Of a stretch of 64,000 nucleotides of DNA, positions 9,502 to 17,539 are shown piece by piece (within the stretch, counting starts at the first letter, position 1; every line of letters starts with the position of its first letter). The notes beneath the pieces were generated by a model. It made no database searches. It saw only the letters and a program-made list of their open reading frames with translations, and was not told the origin of the DNA. Source of the DNA: CAYGYG01 sp964354155 (GTDB lineage Bacteria > Hydrothermota > Tepidihabitantia > SM23-42 > CAYGYG01); assembly GCA_964354155.1 (NCBI GenBank), contig CAYGYG010000011.1, positions 29,119 to 93,118 of the forward strand. The letters run 5' to 3'. Position numbers and translations under genes: made by a program.

Positions 9502-9806
9502 TGCCTTCGGCACTGATCTCCTGATCGTCTGATCCACTTGCCTCGCGGCTACCTGCGGCATCGATTACAGTGATCTCGGCGCAAGGCGCCACTGACGAGG
9601 GGAGATGGAGCGGATCAGCGGATCAGATGATCAGTGGGAGGCTCATCAGAGCACCAGATAATCAGGTTCCAGAAGCAGCGATTCGTCGCTCAATGCTCGG
9701 CACTCATTGCTTCATCTACCCTCTACTCGCTACTCTTTTTCTTGCTACTTGCTACTCTCTTCTCGCTACTCTCTACTCGCTACTCGCTTCTCCTGTGTTC
9801 CGCCCC
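9502..9806. repeat. Intergenic tract of two short-period degenerate repeats
   Basis: No gene is supported. 9512-9540 and 9605-9665 are rich in GATCAG/CTGATC units spaced 6-12 bp. 9715-9790 is a run of CTACTCGCTACTC-like units with a period of about 6-11 bp. The 15-nt word CGGCATCGATTACAG (9556-9570) recurs exactly at 60349-60363. Similar unit families recur near 13255, 17600-17755 and 53703. There are no spacers of equal length, so this is not CRISPR. Confidence 0.7.
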
Positions 9807-9834
9807 TTGACTTTTCTCCCCGAATCGATATAAT
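9807..9834 (+). promoter_or_regulatory. Sigma70-like promoter of the RDD gene
   Basis: TTGACT 9807-9812, 16-bp spacer, perfect TATAAT 9829-9834. Start of transcription is expected near 9841, giving a short leader with AAAGGAG at 9843-9849 and ATG at 9855. Confidence 0.75.
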
Positions 9835-9854
9835 TCTCCTAGAAAGGAGCGCAA

Positions 9855-10268
9855 ATGAAGGCAGACCTGGCAAAAAGGTTCGTCGCCATCCTCATCGATG
9901 GCATTCTTGCTGGAATCGTAACCTTGATTCCGTTTATCGGAGGCTTTATCGCGGCGGCCTACATCCTGCTGCGTGATGGCTTCGACTTCAACTTCATGAA
10001 AGGCCGGAGCCTGGGTAAGGTAGTAATGAAACTCCAGCCCGTCCTGGCCGACACGCAAGGCGCGATCGATATCACCACGTCGATCAAACGTAACTGGACC
10101 CTGGCAATCGGCTACATCTTTGCATCGATTCCGCTGATCAATATTGTATTCGGCATCATCGGTCTGGTGCTGTGGATTATCGAGATCATCCTCGTCGTCA
10201 GCGACGCCGAGGGACGCCGTCTTGGCGACAAGATGGCCGGCACCAAAGTCGTCGAAGTCAAGGCTTAA
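9855..10268 (+). CDS. RDD-family membrane protein
   Basis: Small inner-membrane protein of 137 residues. It begins with the RDD-type segment LAKRFVAILIDGILAG (Arg and Asp in the first membrane helix region), has hydrophobic helices at about 9-30, 33-46, 86-103 and 98-118, a central GRSLGKVVMKLQPV motif, and ends GRRLGDKMAGTKVVEV, the conserved tail of the family. Some RDD proteins act in ion or solute transport, but the substrate cannot be read from sequence. It is a single-gene transcription unit with its own promoter and good Shine-Dalgarno, flanked upstream by repeats and downstream by a gene-poor stretch. Confidence 0.87.
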   Translation: MKADLAKRFVAILIDGILAGIVTLIPFIGGFIAAAYILLRDGFDFNFMKGRSLGKVVMKLQPVLADTQGAIDITTSIKRNWTLAIGYIFASIPLINIVFGIIGLVLWIIEIILVVSDAEGRRLGDKMAGTKVVEVKA

Positions 10269-10586
10269 GCGATCGTTTCTTGTGCCCCTGGCCCTTCAGG
10301 TAACAGGGATGGGGAGAGGGTGATTCGTCTAGCCGCCTAGAGAGAAACCGTTGAATAGAGGGGGAGTTCATTATTTTGGGGCCGCACCTGAAATCAACTA
10401 CGTATCCATTGCTCAAAGCAACACCGCCAGTCCCCTCACCGTCAGGCCGGCTCAGGACCACCGGGGGACGTTGGTGCCGCGTGTGAAAGTTGATGGTCCT
10501 ACAATGAGACAGGCTCTTCTAACGCCTGTTTGGAAGCGATGGACTCGTCGCGCAGCATGGATATAGGTGTCTAGTCCAGCACGCTA
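10269..10586. other. Intergenic, no gene supported
   Basis: 318 bp between convergent genes. Short overlapping frames have no start context or family resemblance. No clear terminator with a T tract, tRNA or recurrent repeat unit was seen. It may be debris from integration of the neighbouring endonuclease gene. Confidence 0.5.
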
Positions 10587-11678
10587 TCAAAAGAGGGTTT
10601 CCTGCAGGATCTGAGGCTGCTCCTTTTCGTATTGCATAGAGTATTTCCTGAACAGGAGATACTTCCTTTCAAGATACTGTGTAGGGGGGACGCCATCATA
10701 GAGAAAATGGAAAAGCTTCATACAGTGTTGTCTCTCAAAACGGAAATAGTAACTCAGCGTCTTTCCGGGTCGCACATAGATCGTACGAGGCGGTAGGCCC
10801 GCCTTCTGCAACGCGGCAACCATTCCGTCTATGAATCGCCTCGAGCCGCTCACAAAGCTGGCCCTGATCTGTTTCGTTTGTTTTCTCTCGAAGTAGACCG
10901 AGCCATCGCCATCCCAGCAGCCGCGAATGAAATGCGGCATGAATTTGTGAGGGACGACTGGAAACTCAATGTCGAGGCTCTTTCTGGGCTTCAGGCCGAG
11001 CCTAAGTAGATCCGGCAGCATTTCCGCGCATTGAAACTGGAAAGAGTAGACAGCCCCTGATGTTGCATGGCCATACTCTTTTCGCGGTCTGTAGTGAAGT
11101 GTGGCATCACACTCCATCAACGCCAGGACTTTGTTCAACAGCTCGGGCTCTCTCTGCGCAACACTGAGCATCGGGACTTTTCTGACGCACTTTCTCGAAG
11201 AAAACCTAGCTTCGTGCAGACAACCGTCGGTGTAGAGCACGCCCAAGACATATCCCATTTCTCGTGACCAGGTCGAGAAGAAACCCGTATTCAAGTGAAT
11301 GCGCTGGTGCATAACAGACTTAAACCCACCATGACCGTCATCAAGACAAGCAGTGATTTTATGTTGATCCAGAGCTATGCGTCGTGCAGCTCCCAGATCC
11401 CGGCACGTGATCTTATGAAGTTTGAGCATCTTGTACACGAATTGGCGAGTGCACCCACATGTCCTTGCGATATCGCTACAAGAGCCTTTCTTCTCCCCGT
11501 ATTCGGAGAGAAGATAGTCCTTCGTCAGCATATGGGCCGCTACGTGCAGCCCTCGCCGGTGCTGTCTGTGCTTGGCCTCAAGCCGCTTCTGATAGCACCG
11601 AGCGCACAGTCCGTGGCCCAAGTGTCTAAAGGCAGTTGTACCGCAGTTTACGCACTTCTCATGCTCAAAAGACCACAT
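10587..11678 (-). CDS. Free-standing LAGLIDADG homing endonuclease-like protein
   Basis: 363-residue protein, probably a site-specific DNA endonuclease of the LAGLIDADG family. Residues 9-28 form an N-terminal zinc knuckle (C9, C12, C25, C28). About 67-88 resembles a helix-turn-helix (CSDIARTCGCTRQFVYKML). Two LAGLIDADG helices are MGYVLGVLYTDG (acidic D151) and HFIRGCWDGDGS (acidic D256/D258), spaced about 106 residues as in single-chain two-repeat enzymes. The start ATG at 11678 is preferred over a GTG/ATG at 11714 because a TTGACA/TATACT promoter ends 7 nt before it and overlaps the longer frame. It is not inside a recognisable split gene, intron or intein. Composition looks poorer in GC than neighbours, consistent with transfer. 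Confidence 0.83.
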   Translation of the reverse strand: MWSFEHEKCVNCGTTAFRHLGHGLCARCYQKRLEAKHRQHRRGLHVAAHMLTKDYLLSEYGEKKGSCSDIARTCGCTRQFVYKMLKLHKITCRDLGAARRIALDQHKITACLDDGHGGFKSVMHQRIHLNTGFFSTWSREMGYVLGVLYTDGCLHEARFSSRKCVRKVPMLSVAQREPELLNKVLALMECDATLHYRPRKEYGHATSGAVYSFQFQCAEMLPDLLRLGLKPRKSLDIEFPVVPHKFMPHFIRGCWDGDGSVYFERKQTKQIRASFVSGSRRFIDGMVAALQKAGLPPRTIYVRPGKTLSYYFRFERQHCMKLFHFLYDGVPPTQYLERKYLLFRKYSMQYEKEQPQILQETLF

Positions 11679-11685
11679 GATGATG

Positions 11686-11714
11686 AGTATAGCAAGGACA
11701 AACGAAATTGTCAA
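11686..11714 (-). promoter_or_regulatory. Near-consensus promoter of the LAGLIDADG gene, leaderless geometry
   Basis: On the minus strand TTGACA (11709-11714), 17-bp spacer, TATACT (11686-11691). The ATG at 11678 begins 7 nt after the -10 box with no Shine-Dalgarno between. Confidence 0.75.
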
Positions 11715-12049
11715 CAGAGCAAGACGTATGCTGTGCGCGATGATAACAAGGACTCAAGAGTATGTAAATGGCAGCGCACCTGCATGTGAAGGCGTAAGGA
11801 GAATCTCTCTAGAACCCAGGCTGAAGAAAAGGGCATTCAGGACGGAAAGAGGAGAAGGGCGCTAAGAGGCACGCATTGGGCCCATCATTACAAGTTTACG
11901 TAAGATTTGTTCTCAGACGTAGACAATAGTGTCTGATTTCAGGGTAGTTTCAGCAACAACTGGGTATCAGGTTCTGGCGGTATCCAATAGAATCTCCCCC
12001 TCCAATACGTCTTATTCAAGACAGCTACTGTTTCTTACAAATGATCTTA
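11715..12049. other. Intergenic, no gene supported
   Basis: About 335 bp between the endonuclease promoter and the small ORF at 12050. No conserved frame, tRNA or hairpin terminator was recognised. It forms the 3' flank of the minus-strand small ORF. Confidence 0.5.
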
Positions 12050-12112
12050 CTACTTCTTTCTTTTCTTTGTTTTCTTTGTCTTCTTCTTAGTTACGCATCT
12101 TCCACATGCCAT
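12050..12112 (-). CDS. 20-residue CxxC lysine-rich small protein, candidate
   Basis: Very short ORF, but with complete expression signals. A TTGACA/TATAAT promoter (16-bp spacer, 12135-12162) is followed by the strong Shine-Dalgarno AAGGAGGT (12119-12126) and an ATG 6 nt later at 12112. The product begins MACGRCVT with a CxxC pair and continues as a tail of Lys, Thr and Arg only, ending at a TAG. Net charge is extremely positive, which would fit binding to nucleic acid or ribosome, or a leader peptide, but there is no family call. The tail is encoded by a biased AAG/AAA/ACA tract, so low-complexity chance is a real alternative. The promoter and Shine-Dalgarno make it more than a random frame. 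Confidence 0.5.
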   Translation of the reverse strand: MACGRCVTKKKTKKTKKRKK

Positions 12113-12134
12113 GTTAGTACCTCCTTACATCAAA

Positions 12135-12162
12135 ATTATATCAATAAACGCTCTCTTGTCAA
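12135..12162 (-). promoter_or_regulatory. Consensus promoter of the small lysine-rich ORF
   Basis: Minus strand TTGACA (12157-12162), 16-bp spacer, TATAAT (12135-12140). Both boxes are perfect. The expected transcript starts near 12128, just upstream of the Shine-Dalgarno. Confidence 0.75.
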
Positions 12163-12199
12163 TGGGATAACTTCACCTCCGCGCCAGGCGAAGCCTGAG

Positions 12200-12227
12200 T
12201 TGACATTGCGCCGTGGCTGATTATACT
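12200..12227 (+). promoter_or_regulatory. Promoter of methyltransferase, leaderless geometry
   Basis: TTGACA 12200-12205, 16-bp spacer, TATACT 12222-12227, then 8 nt to the GTG start at 12236. No Shine-Dalgarno is present. It is back to back with the small-ORF promoter, only 37 bp apart. Confidence 0.75.
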
Positions 12228-12235
12228 CTGCTGCG

Positions 12236-12805
12236 GTGCCTAATATTGATATCTTCGAACGAGTCAAGCGGGCTGCCGCATCAATCCATGCCGCCCAGAT
12301 CAATGAGCTTTGCTCGCTTGATGCTAACGGCCTCATCCTGGAGATCGGAACCGGCTCTGGTCACCTTTATGACCGCCTCGCCGGCGCCGGGCTCAGGGTT
12401 GTCGGGCTCGACCTTTGTGCCATGCCCCGGCCCGGACAAGGATCGTTAGTCACTGCTGATGCTCAGCATCTTCCTTTTGCCAGCGCCAGATTCAGCGCCG
12501 TCATCTGCTGCCACAGCCTTGAGCACATCCCTAACCTCGGATCAGGCCTTTCTGAGATCACGCGCGTCATCAGACCCTCGGGACGACTCATAGTGATTTA
12601 TCCCTACGAACCGATGCGCGGAATCACCCTCATGGGTAACCTCTCGACCTGGCCTGAGTTCTGGAAGATTCATCGCCACAAGTTCGTGCCTAGATCTCTA
12701 ACGCAACTATTGTTATCGCACCGGTTTCGGCATCTATCTTCAAGAATGTATTTAGGGTATATCCCTATGTATATCTCTTGTTTTAGCAAATGTTATGGGG
12801 ATTGA
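12236..12805 (+). CDS. Class I SAM-dependent methyltransferase
   Basis: 189-residue methyltransferase of the Methyltransf_11/UbiE-like type, cytoplasmic, substrate unknown. Motif I is LEIGTGSGHLYDRLAGAG (about residues 34-51), followed by the acidic ribose-binding residue in VVGLDL, motif II-like ADAQHLPFASARFSAVICCHSLEH and post-motif RVIRPSGRLIVIYP. The GTG start at 12236 is set by the promoter 8 nt upstream. The C-terminal 60 residues (FWKIHRHKFVPRSLTQLL onward) are variable and probably contact the substrate. It is a single gene; the next gene downstream is convergent. Confidence 0.85.
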   Translation: MPNIDIFERVKRAAASIHAAQINELCSLDANGLILEIGTGSGHLYDRLAGAGLRVVGLDLCAMPRPGQGSLVTADAQHLPFASARFSAVICCHSLEHIPNLGSGLSEITRVIRPSGRLIVIYPYEPMRGITLMGNLSTWPEFWKIHRHKFVPRSLTQLLLSHRFRHLSSRMYLGYIPMYISCFSKCYGD

Positions 12806-12854
12806 CCTACCAAGCATGTTTAGCAAATGCTGTTTTTCGCTTGAATAGTGAGAG

Positions 12855-13187
12855 TTATTTCTTCTCTCCTTTATCCTCTGGCTTCTTCTTTGTCTCTTCC
12901 TTCTTGGTTTCAGCCGGCTTGCTCTCCCCCTTCACCTCTTCCTTCTTCGGTTCAGTCGGCTTGCCTTCCCTCTTTGCCTCTTCCTTTTCGTGTTTCTTGT
13001 AATCCTTGCTGCGGTAGTCAGTAGCATAGAAGCCAGAGCCTTTGAACAAAAAACCAGCACCTGCACCGATCAGACGTTTCACCCTGCCCCGGCATTTCGG
13101 ACAAGCTTTGGTCGGTGCGGCGCTCATCTTCTGGAACTCCTCAAAGCAATACCCACACTTGGTGCACTTATATTCGTAGGTCGGCAT
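12855..13187 (-). CDS. FmdB-type zinc-ribbon protein with charged tail
   Basis: 110 residues. The first 45 match the FmdB/putative regulatory zinc ribbon family: MPTYEYKCTKCGYCFE followed by CPKCRGRVKRLIGAGAGFLFKGSGFYATDY, with two CxxC pairs binding one zinc. Residues 60-110 are a low-complexity tail of Lys, Glu and Pro (KKEE/KPE units), likely disordered. Families of this type are often described as regulators of amidase or formamidase genes, but the true role is unknown. A second, tail-less member of the same family lies at 52594. The start ATG has only weak promoter-like sequence upstream. Its 5' flank is an intergenic repeat tract. Confidence 0.88.
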   Translation of the reverse strand: MPTYEYKCTKCGYCFEEFQKMSAAPTKACPKCRGRVKRLIGAGAGFLFKGSGFYATDYRSKDYKKHEKEEAKREGKPTEPKKEEVKGESKPAETKKEETKKKPEDKGEKK

Positions 13188-13204
13188 ATTCTTTACGGCG
13201 GATC

Positions 13205-13378
13205 AGTTCCGGGCAATGAGCAATTAGTCGCGGCAAGTAGCAAACGGGGCCTGCCCACTGATCCCGTGATGCTCTGATCTACTTCTTCCTTCGTCATTCG
13301 TGTCTTCTGCCTCCTCTCGTCCCTCGTCCATTCGTCTCTCGTCCCTCATCCATCGGCCCTCGTGCTTCGCCCGGTCTC
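13205..13378. repeat. Short-period repeat tract running into a gene end
   Basis: 13250-13285 carries CTGATC-type units. 13284-13365 is a run of CTCGTCC/CATTCGT units with a period of about 8-12 bp. The run continues across the stop codon of the minus-strand activase gene at 13346, so its last residues are repeat-derived. The reverse-complement family reappears at 22520-22580 at the end of queF. Confidence 0.65.
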
Positions 13379-16300
13379 CCCCTTCTTCACGGCCATTCTC
13401 GCTTTCGCCTGATGGACAAATGCCTCGATCCTCATGCGGTCTGTGGCATGCGCCAGTCCGTCAAATGACAGCACCAGAAGGGGAAAATCTCCGTGGTCTT
13501 CCTTCAGCTTCTTATACATGGTGGTGACGATGTTGCCCGGCATGCAGGTGAAGGGCATGACGTTGATCACGCCGCCCGCACCGGTCTTGATGAAATCCAG
13601 CGTCTTGCCGACACTCAGGATCGCCTCGCCCTCAAAGCTGTCGTGAATGTAGGGAGCGGCGTCTTCGATCAACTTCTCTTCTGATGTCTCAGACGGTAAG
13701 CCCAAACGCCGGCAGATCTTGTGTTCCTCATGACGCATCACGGCATCGACCAGCCGATTGACATAGTGCCGTCTTAGTTCGCGTCGTATCCAGGACCGCC
13801 TTATCCTTGTGAAGTTGGTGTAGAGAAACCATTCGGTAATCGGCGGCAGAAGAACCTCGCAACCCAGTGTTTCCAGAGTCTTCACCAGGTAGTTGTTGCT
13901 GAAACGATGGGCCCGCACGAAAATTTCGCCGACAATCCCGATTCGGGGCACGCAAGCAGGGTGCGCCGGGATCGCGGCAAAATCGTCCCGCGCCCGCTCC
14001 AACAGAGGATGGATACTCCGGCCATGCTCAATGCAGCCGCACAAATCCCGCAGGTACTGATCATACAGCTGCTGGGCCATGCCCGGGTCGTCCTCATAGG
14101 GCCTGATGCGGCGCGCCAGGCGGTCGATACCGTCGACGGCGGCCAAACCTTGCCACATCCGGTAGACAAACCGGTAACCTAACGGCCCGAGATCCTCGTA
14201 GAGCGTCGGCCCTTGATTCGGAGCGTAAATCGGCACTTGCTTGAAACCGACCTCATCAAGAATGAGCCGATGTAGACGGTGGTACTGACCAAACCGGCAC
14301 GGTCCGCTCCCCTGGGGCATGAAAAACGCGGACCGCTCCGGGTCAAAATCGGGTCGCCTGGTGGCTCGAATCATGTCGCCGGCGGTGACGATAGCCGGGA
14401 AACACTCCCGGCCCGACGTCAAGGCGCGCCCTAAGACCAGGGTCTCGTTGTTCGACTCTTCCATGACTTCGCTTTCGACGCCGACCGAGTGCAGGGCCGC
14501 ATTCAGAACCTGAGCATGGTCGCACATATTGGGGATGTAGATCGTGCGCCCCTTCCGGATCGTCTTGTCAGTCCTGATGGCGCGGGGATGCCCGACCGGG
14601 CTCTTCCCTCTGATGCTGTCGAGAAAAGCCTCCAGTCGCGTAACCAGGCCGGCGTCCGCCGAATGCTCGTCCAGCTCCAGCAACAAAAACGGCTTATCGC
14701 CCATCAATTCCTTAAAAAACCTGACCAGGAATGAATCCGGCCCGCACGAGAAATTAGACAGATAGACCGCATGGAGTCGCGGGTCTTGTCTTATCACTGA
14801 ACTCGCCGCCAGCAGCCTCCGACCATAATGCCAGTACATGTCCCGAAATTCGGTGCTGATCTCATCGTAGACTAAAGGCAGGAAGTCAACCGGCAGGGCC
14901 GGTATCCCAAGCTGACCAATCTTCTTGGGTAGATCGAGATTGACGCCCATGTCATACCCATTGTAGGGCCGGCTCACCACGACGAAAGCCGTCTCCCCGA
15001 TTGCACCAAGGGCGTCACGCCCGAGGTCCATTACTTCCTGATTCACCTTTTCATGATAAGTCCACGCTTCGCTAACCGCGTTCCGGACGGCACGTTCTTT
15101 GACGCCGAACCGGCGCAGTGCTTCAAAAAAGGACCTGACCGCGTGGCGCATCGGACGGTCGAAACTGAAGACCGGAGCGACAATGTCGATTCCAGCCAGC
15201 TTATCGCACAACCCCGCCCTTACGATGTAAGGCATGGTCTGGACGTACGGGCATACATAGCTGCCGGAAAATCCTTTCTGTTTATGCACCGTAATGACGC
15301 TGGGCATGAAAAGAAGTTTTATCCCGCGCTCGATCAAATTGAGTACGTGCCCGTTGCCGACTTTCACCGGGAAACAAGTCTCGGTGCCGCTGTACTCGAC
15401 CCCGAGGTGTGTGATCGACTTGTTGGTCGGCTCGGAAAGCACGACATTGAATCCAAGGCTGGTCAGCACCCGGCTGAAGAAGGGGAACATCTCGTGGAAG
15501 ACGAGCGCCCTGGGCACACCGATCGGCGTGCCGGTATTGGCTTCGACCTTGTAGAAGATCTCGTTGCGCTGCTTGAAGTAGTCGGGCCGAGTCGTCTTCT
15601 GCTCCGTTTCGCGCTGCTCATACCGTTCGCAGCGGCCGCCGTAGTAGATCGGTTTCTCACCCGTAACCTCGACCACGTTTACATCGCACAGATTGCTGCA
15701 CTTGCTGCACTCGAAGGTGTGGGTCTGGCACGGCTGCTGAGTCCGCGCAAAGCCTTTGAAGGCGGTGGCACCGCCGTTGATATGATCCCGGGCAATCATC
15801 GCAACCCCGATCGCACCGGTCACATCGAAGTTGTCGGGCACCACGACCTTCCGCCCCAAAACGTGCTCGAACGCCGAAATCACAGCCTTGTTCGCCGCCA
15901 CACCGCCCTGAAAGAGAATCCGGCGCCCGATCTTCTTGCCCTGGACGACTCGGTTGAGGTAGTTTTCGGCAATCGAGTAGGCAAGCCCGGCCAGCACATC
16001 CGCCTTCCCGGTAAAGAGCTGCTGCTGCTGCAGCATCTCCGATTCCATGAAAACGGTACAGCGTTCGCCAAGATAGACCGGCGCCTTCGACTCGAGTGCG
16101 GTCGCCCCGAAATCCTCGATAACCGTGTCAAGAATCTTGGCCTGCTCCTCAAGGAATGAGCCGGTACCAGCGGCACAAATCTTATTCATCTCAAAGTCGA
16201 CCACAACGCCGTTCTCCAAACTGACGTACTTTGAATCCTGCCCCCCGATCTCGAAGATCGTGTCGACGGTCGGGTCGAAGTGTACTGCGGCCGTCGCCTG

Positions 16301-17446
16301 CGCGGTTATCTCGTTCTTGATGACATCGGCCCCAACGAAATCACCTGCTAAGTATCGCCCGGAACCGGTTGTGCCCACGGCCGCGATCTCAACGCGGTCA
16401 CCAAGCTCAAGGTTAAGTTGTTCCAGACCCGTCTTCACGGCCCGGATCGGATCGCCCTGGGTCCAAAGGTAGGAGCGGCTCAACACGCGGTTTGAGTCAT
16501 CCACCACGACCAAGTTCGTACTGACCGAACCGACGTCGATGCCCAGGTAGCCTTTTACCCGCTTCGAGGGCGACTCGTGATGCCGCTTCGGCAGTGAAAT
16601 CCCGTGGCCGTCAAGCGGCGGCAGGCGCCGCGTCGGCCGCGGTTTTATCATATACTCGCGCAGCCGCGCAAAACCTTCGAATCTTCTAAACTGACCGCTC
16701 TTCTCGGCATAGCGCCAGCTGCCGATTGCGCCCAGGCAGTTGAAATGCTCCGGTACGACGAGTTCGCCGGGCTCCAGGCCGAGTACTGTTTCAAACGCCC
16801 GCACCAAACCACGGTTAGCGGCCACGCCGCCGATGAAGCCGATTGGCCTCTCGAACCTCTTGCCCTTGGCAATGACACTCTTGAAATTCCTGGCCAGGGC
16901 CCGGCAGACTCCGGCGATGATATCGACCATCGGGGTTCCGATCTGCTGCAGGTGAATCATGTCACTTTTGGCGAACACCGAGCAACGACCCGCGATCCGC
17001 GCCGGGCTTGTCGAATCCAGGGCACGCCGCGCGAACTCCTCGATCGTAAGGTTCAGGCGGTGCGCCTGCTGATCCAGGAAGATGCCGGTGCCCGCCGCGC
17101 AGATCGTGTTGGTTGTAAAATCCTTGAGGTCGCCATCAAGAATGAAGAGTTTGGAGTCTTCGCCCCCAATCTCGATCACGGTTTTCAGCGCGGGCGCGGC
17201 GGACTTGATGCCCTCGACCGCGGCAACAATCTCATTGACGACGAGTCCGCCGATCAGTTCGCCCAATAGGGCGCTACCGCCGCCGGTCAGGGCCAGGTTG
17301 TCCACGCCGTCCCCGTCTTTCAGGAGTTCAAGCAGCAGGTTGAGAGGCCGGCCCCGGTGGCGATGATATGCGACACTGCGCAGCTGCCCGCCTTCGAAAA
17401 AGGCCAGCTTGAGGCTTACTGATCCGACGTCCAGGCCAAGGTTCAT
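13346..17446 (-). CDS. Giant acyl-CoA dehydratase activase-related protein (two BcrAD ATPase domains, DUF2229, HgdB-like)
   Basis: 1366-residue protein of the 2-hydroxyglutaryl-CoA dehydratase activator group. Domain order: ASKHA ATPase 1 (about 1-245, LGLDVGSVSLKLAFF, GGEDSKLF, CAAGTGIFLDQQA); ATPase 2 (about 300-560, LGIDVGSVSTNLVVVDD, GGQDSKYVSLE, CAAGTGSFLEEQA); a cysteine cluster near 573-587 (CSKCSNLC); DUF2229 (about 640-880, IGVPRALVFHEMFPFF); and a C-terminal HgdB/D-like iron-sulfur region with scattered Cys. The CAAGTG cysteines would hold the 4Fe-4S cluster between subunits in the classical activator. Such proteins couple ATP hydrolysis to low-potential electron transfer, but no dehydratase subunits are nearby, so the substrate is unknown. 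A TTGACA/TAGAAT promoter and AAGGA site precede the ATG. The last few residues derive from a repeat. Confidence 0.9.
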   Translation of the reverse strand: MNLGLDVGSVSLKLAFFEGGQLRSVAYHRHRGRPLNLLLELLKDGDGVDNLALTGGGSALLGELIGGLVVNEIVAAVEGIKSAAPALKTVIEIGGEDSKLFILDGDLKDFTTNTICAAGTGIFLDQQAHRLNLTIEEFARRALDSTSPARIAGRCSVFAKSDMIHLQQIGTPMVDIIAGVCRALARNFKSVIAKGKRFERPIGFIGGVAANRGLVRAFETVLGLEPGELVVPEHFNCLGAIGSWRYAEKSGQFRRFEGFARLREYMIKPRPTRRLPPLDGHGISLPKRHHESPSKRVKGYLGIDVGSVSTNLVVVDDSNRVLSRSYLWTQGDPIRAVKTGLEQLNLELGDRVEIAAVGTTGSGRYLAGDFVGADVIKNEITAQATAAVHFDPTVDTIFEIGGQDSKYVSLENGVVVDFEMNKICAAGTGSFLEEQAKILDTVIEDFGATALESKAPVYLGERCTVFMESEMLQQQQLFTGKADVLAGLAYSIAENYLNRVVQGKKIGRRILFQGGVAANKAVISAFEHVLGRKVVVPDNFDVTGAIGVAMIARDHINGGATAFKGFARTQQPCQTHTFECSKCSNLCDVNVVEVTGEKPIYYGGRCERYEQRETEQKTTRPDYFKQRNEIFYKVEANTGTPIGVPRALVFHEMFPFFSRVLTSLGFNVVLSEPTNKSITHLGVEYSGTETCFPVKVGNGHVLNLIERGIKLLFMPSVITVHKQKGFSGSYVCPYVQTMPYIVRAGLCDKLAGIDIVAPVFSFDRPMRHAVRSFFEALRRFGVKERAVRNAVSEAWTYHEKVNQEVMDLGRDALGAIGETAFVVVSRPYNGYDMGVNLDLPKKIGQLGIPALPVDFLPLVYDEISTEFRDMYWHYGRRLLAASSVIRQDPRLHAVYLSNFSCGPDSFLVRFFKELMGDKPFLLLELDEHSADAGLVTRLEAFLDSIRGKSPVGHPRAIRTDKTIRKGRTIYIPNMCDHAQVLNAALHSVGVESEVMEESNNETLVLGRALTSGRECFPAIVTAGDMIRATRRPDFDPERSAFFMPQGSGPCRFGQYHRLHRLILDEVGFKQVPIYAPNQGPTLYEDLGPLGYRFVYRMWQGLAAVDGIDRLARRIRPYEDDPGMAQQLYDQYLRDLCGCIEHGRSIHPLLERARDDFAAIPAHPACVPRIGIVGEIFVRAHRFSNNYLVKTLETLGCEVLLPPITEWFLYTNFTRIRRSWIRRELRRHYVNRLVDAVMRHEEHKICRRLGLPSETSEEKLIEDAAPYIHDSFEGEAILSVGKTLDFIKTGAGGVINVMPFTCMPGNIVTTMYKKLKEDHGDFPLLVLSFDGLAHATDRMRIEAFVHQAKARMAVKKGETGRSTRADG

Positions 17447-17496
17447 TCTTGATCTTCCTTGATAATCATATTAGATTAGGCGACCGCCAAGCTTTA

Positions 17497-17524
17497 ATTC
17501 TATACACATTGTCTTGAGTGTCAA
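17497..17524 (-). promoter_or_regulatory. Promoter of the activase gene
   Basis: Minus strand TTGACA (17519-17524), 16-bp spacer, TAGAAT (17497-17502), followed by a leader of about 45 nt with AAGGA before the ATG at 17446. Confidence 0.7.
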
Positions 17525-17539
17525 GCAACCATCCGAACG

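Noticed and set aside
9715..9790. Tandem repeat considered as a CRISPR array
   Set aside because: Units are 6-12 bp, imperfect, and there are no regular spacers of 25-40 bp or cas genes.
15053..16159. Long plus-strand frame opposite the activase gene
   Set aside because: A shadow of a high-GC coding region with no conserved motif or start signals.
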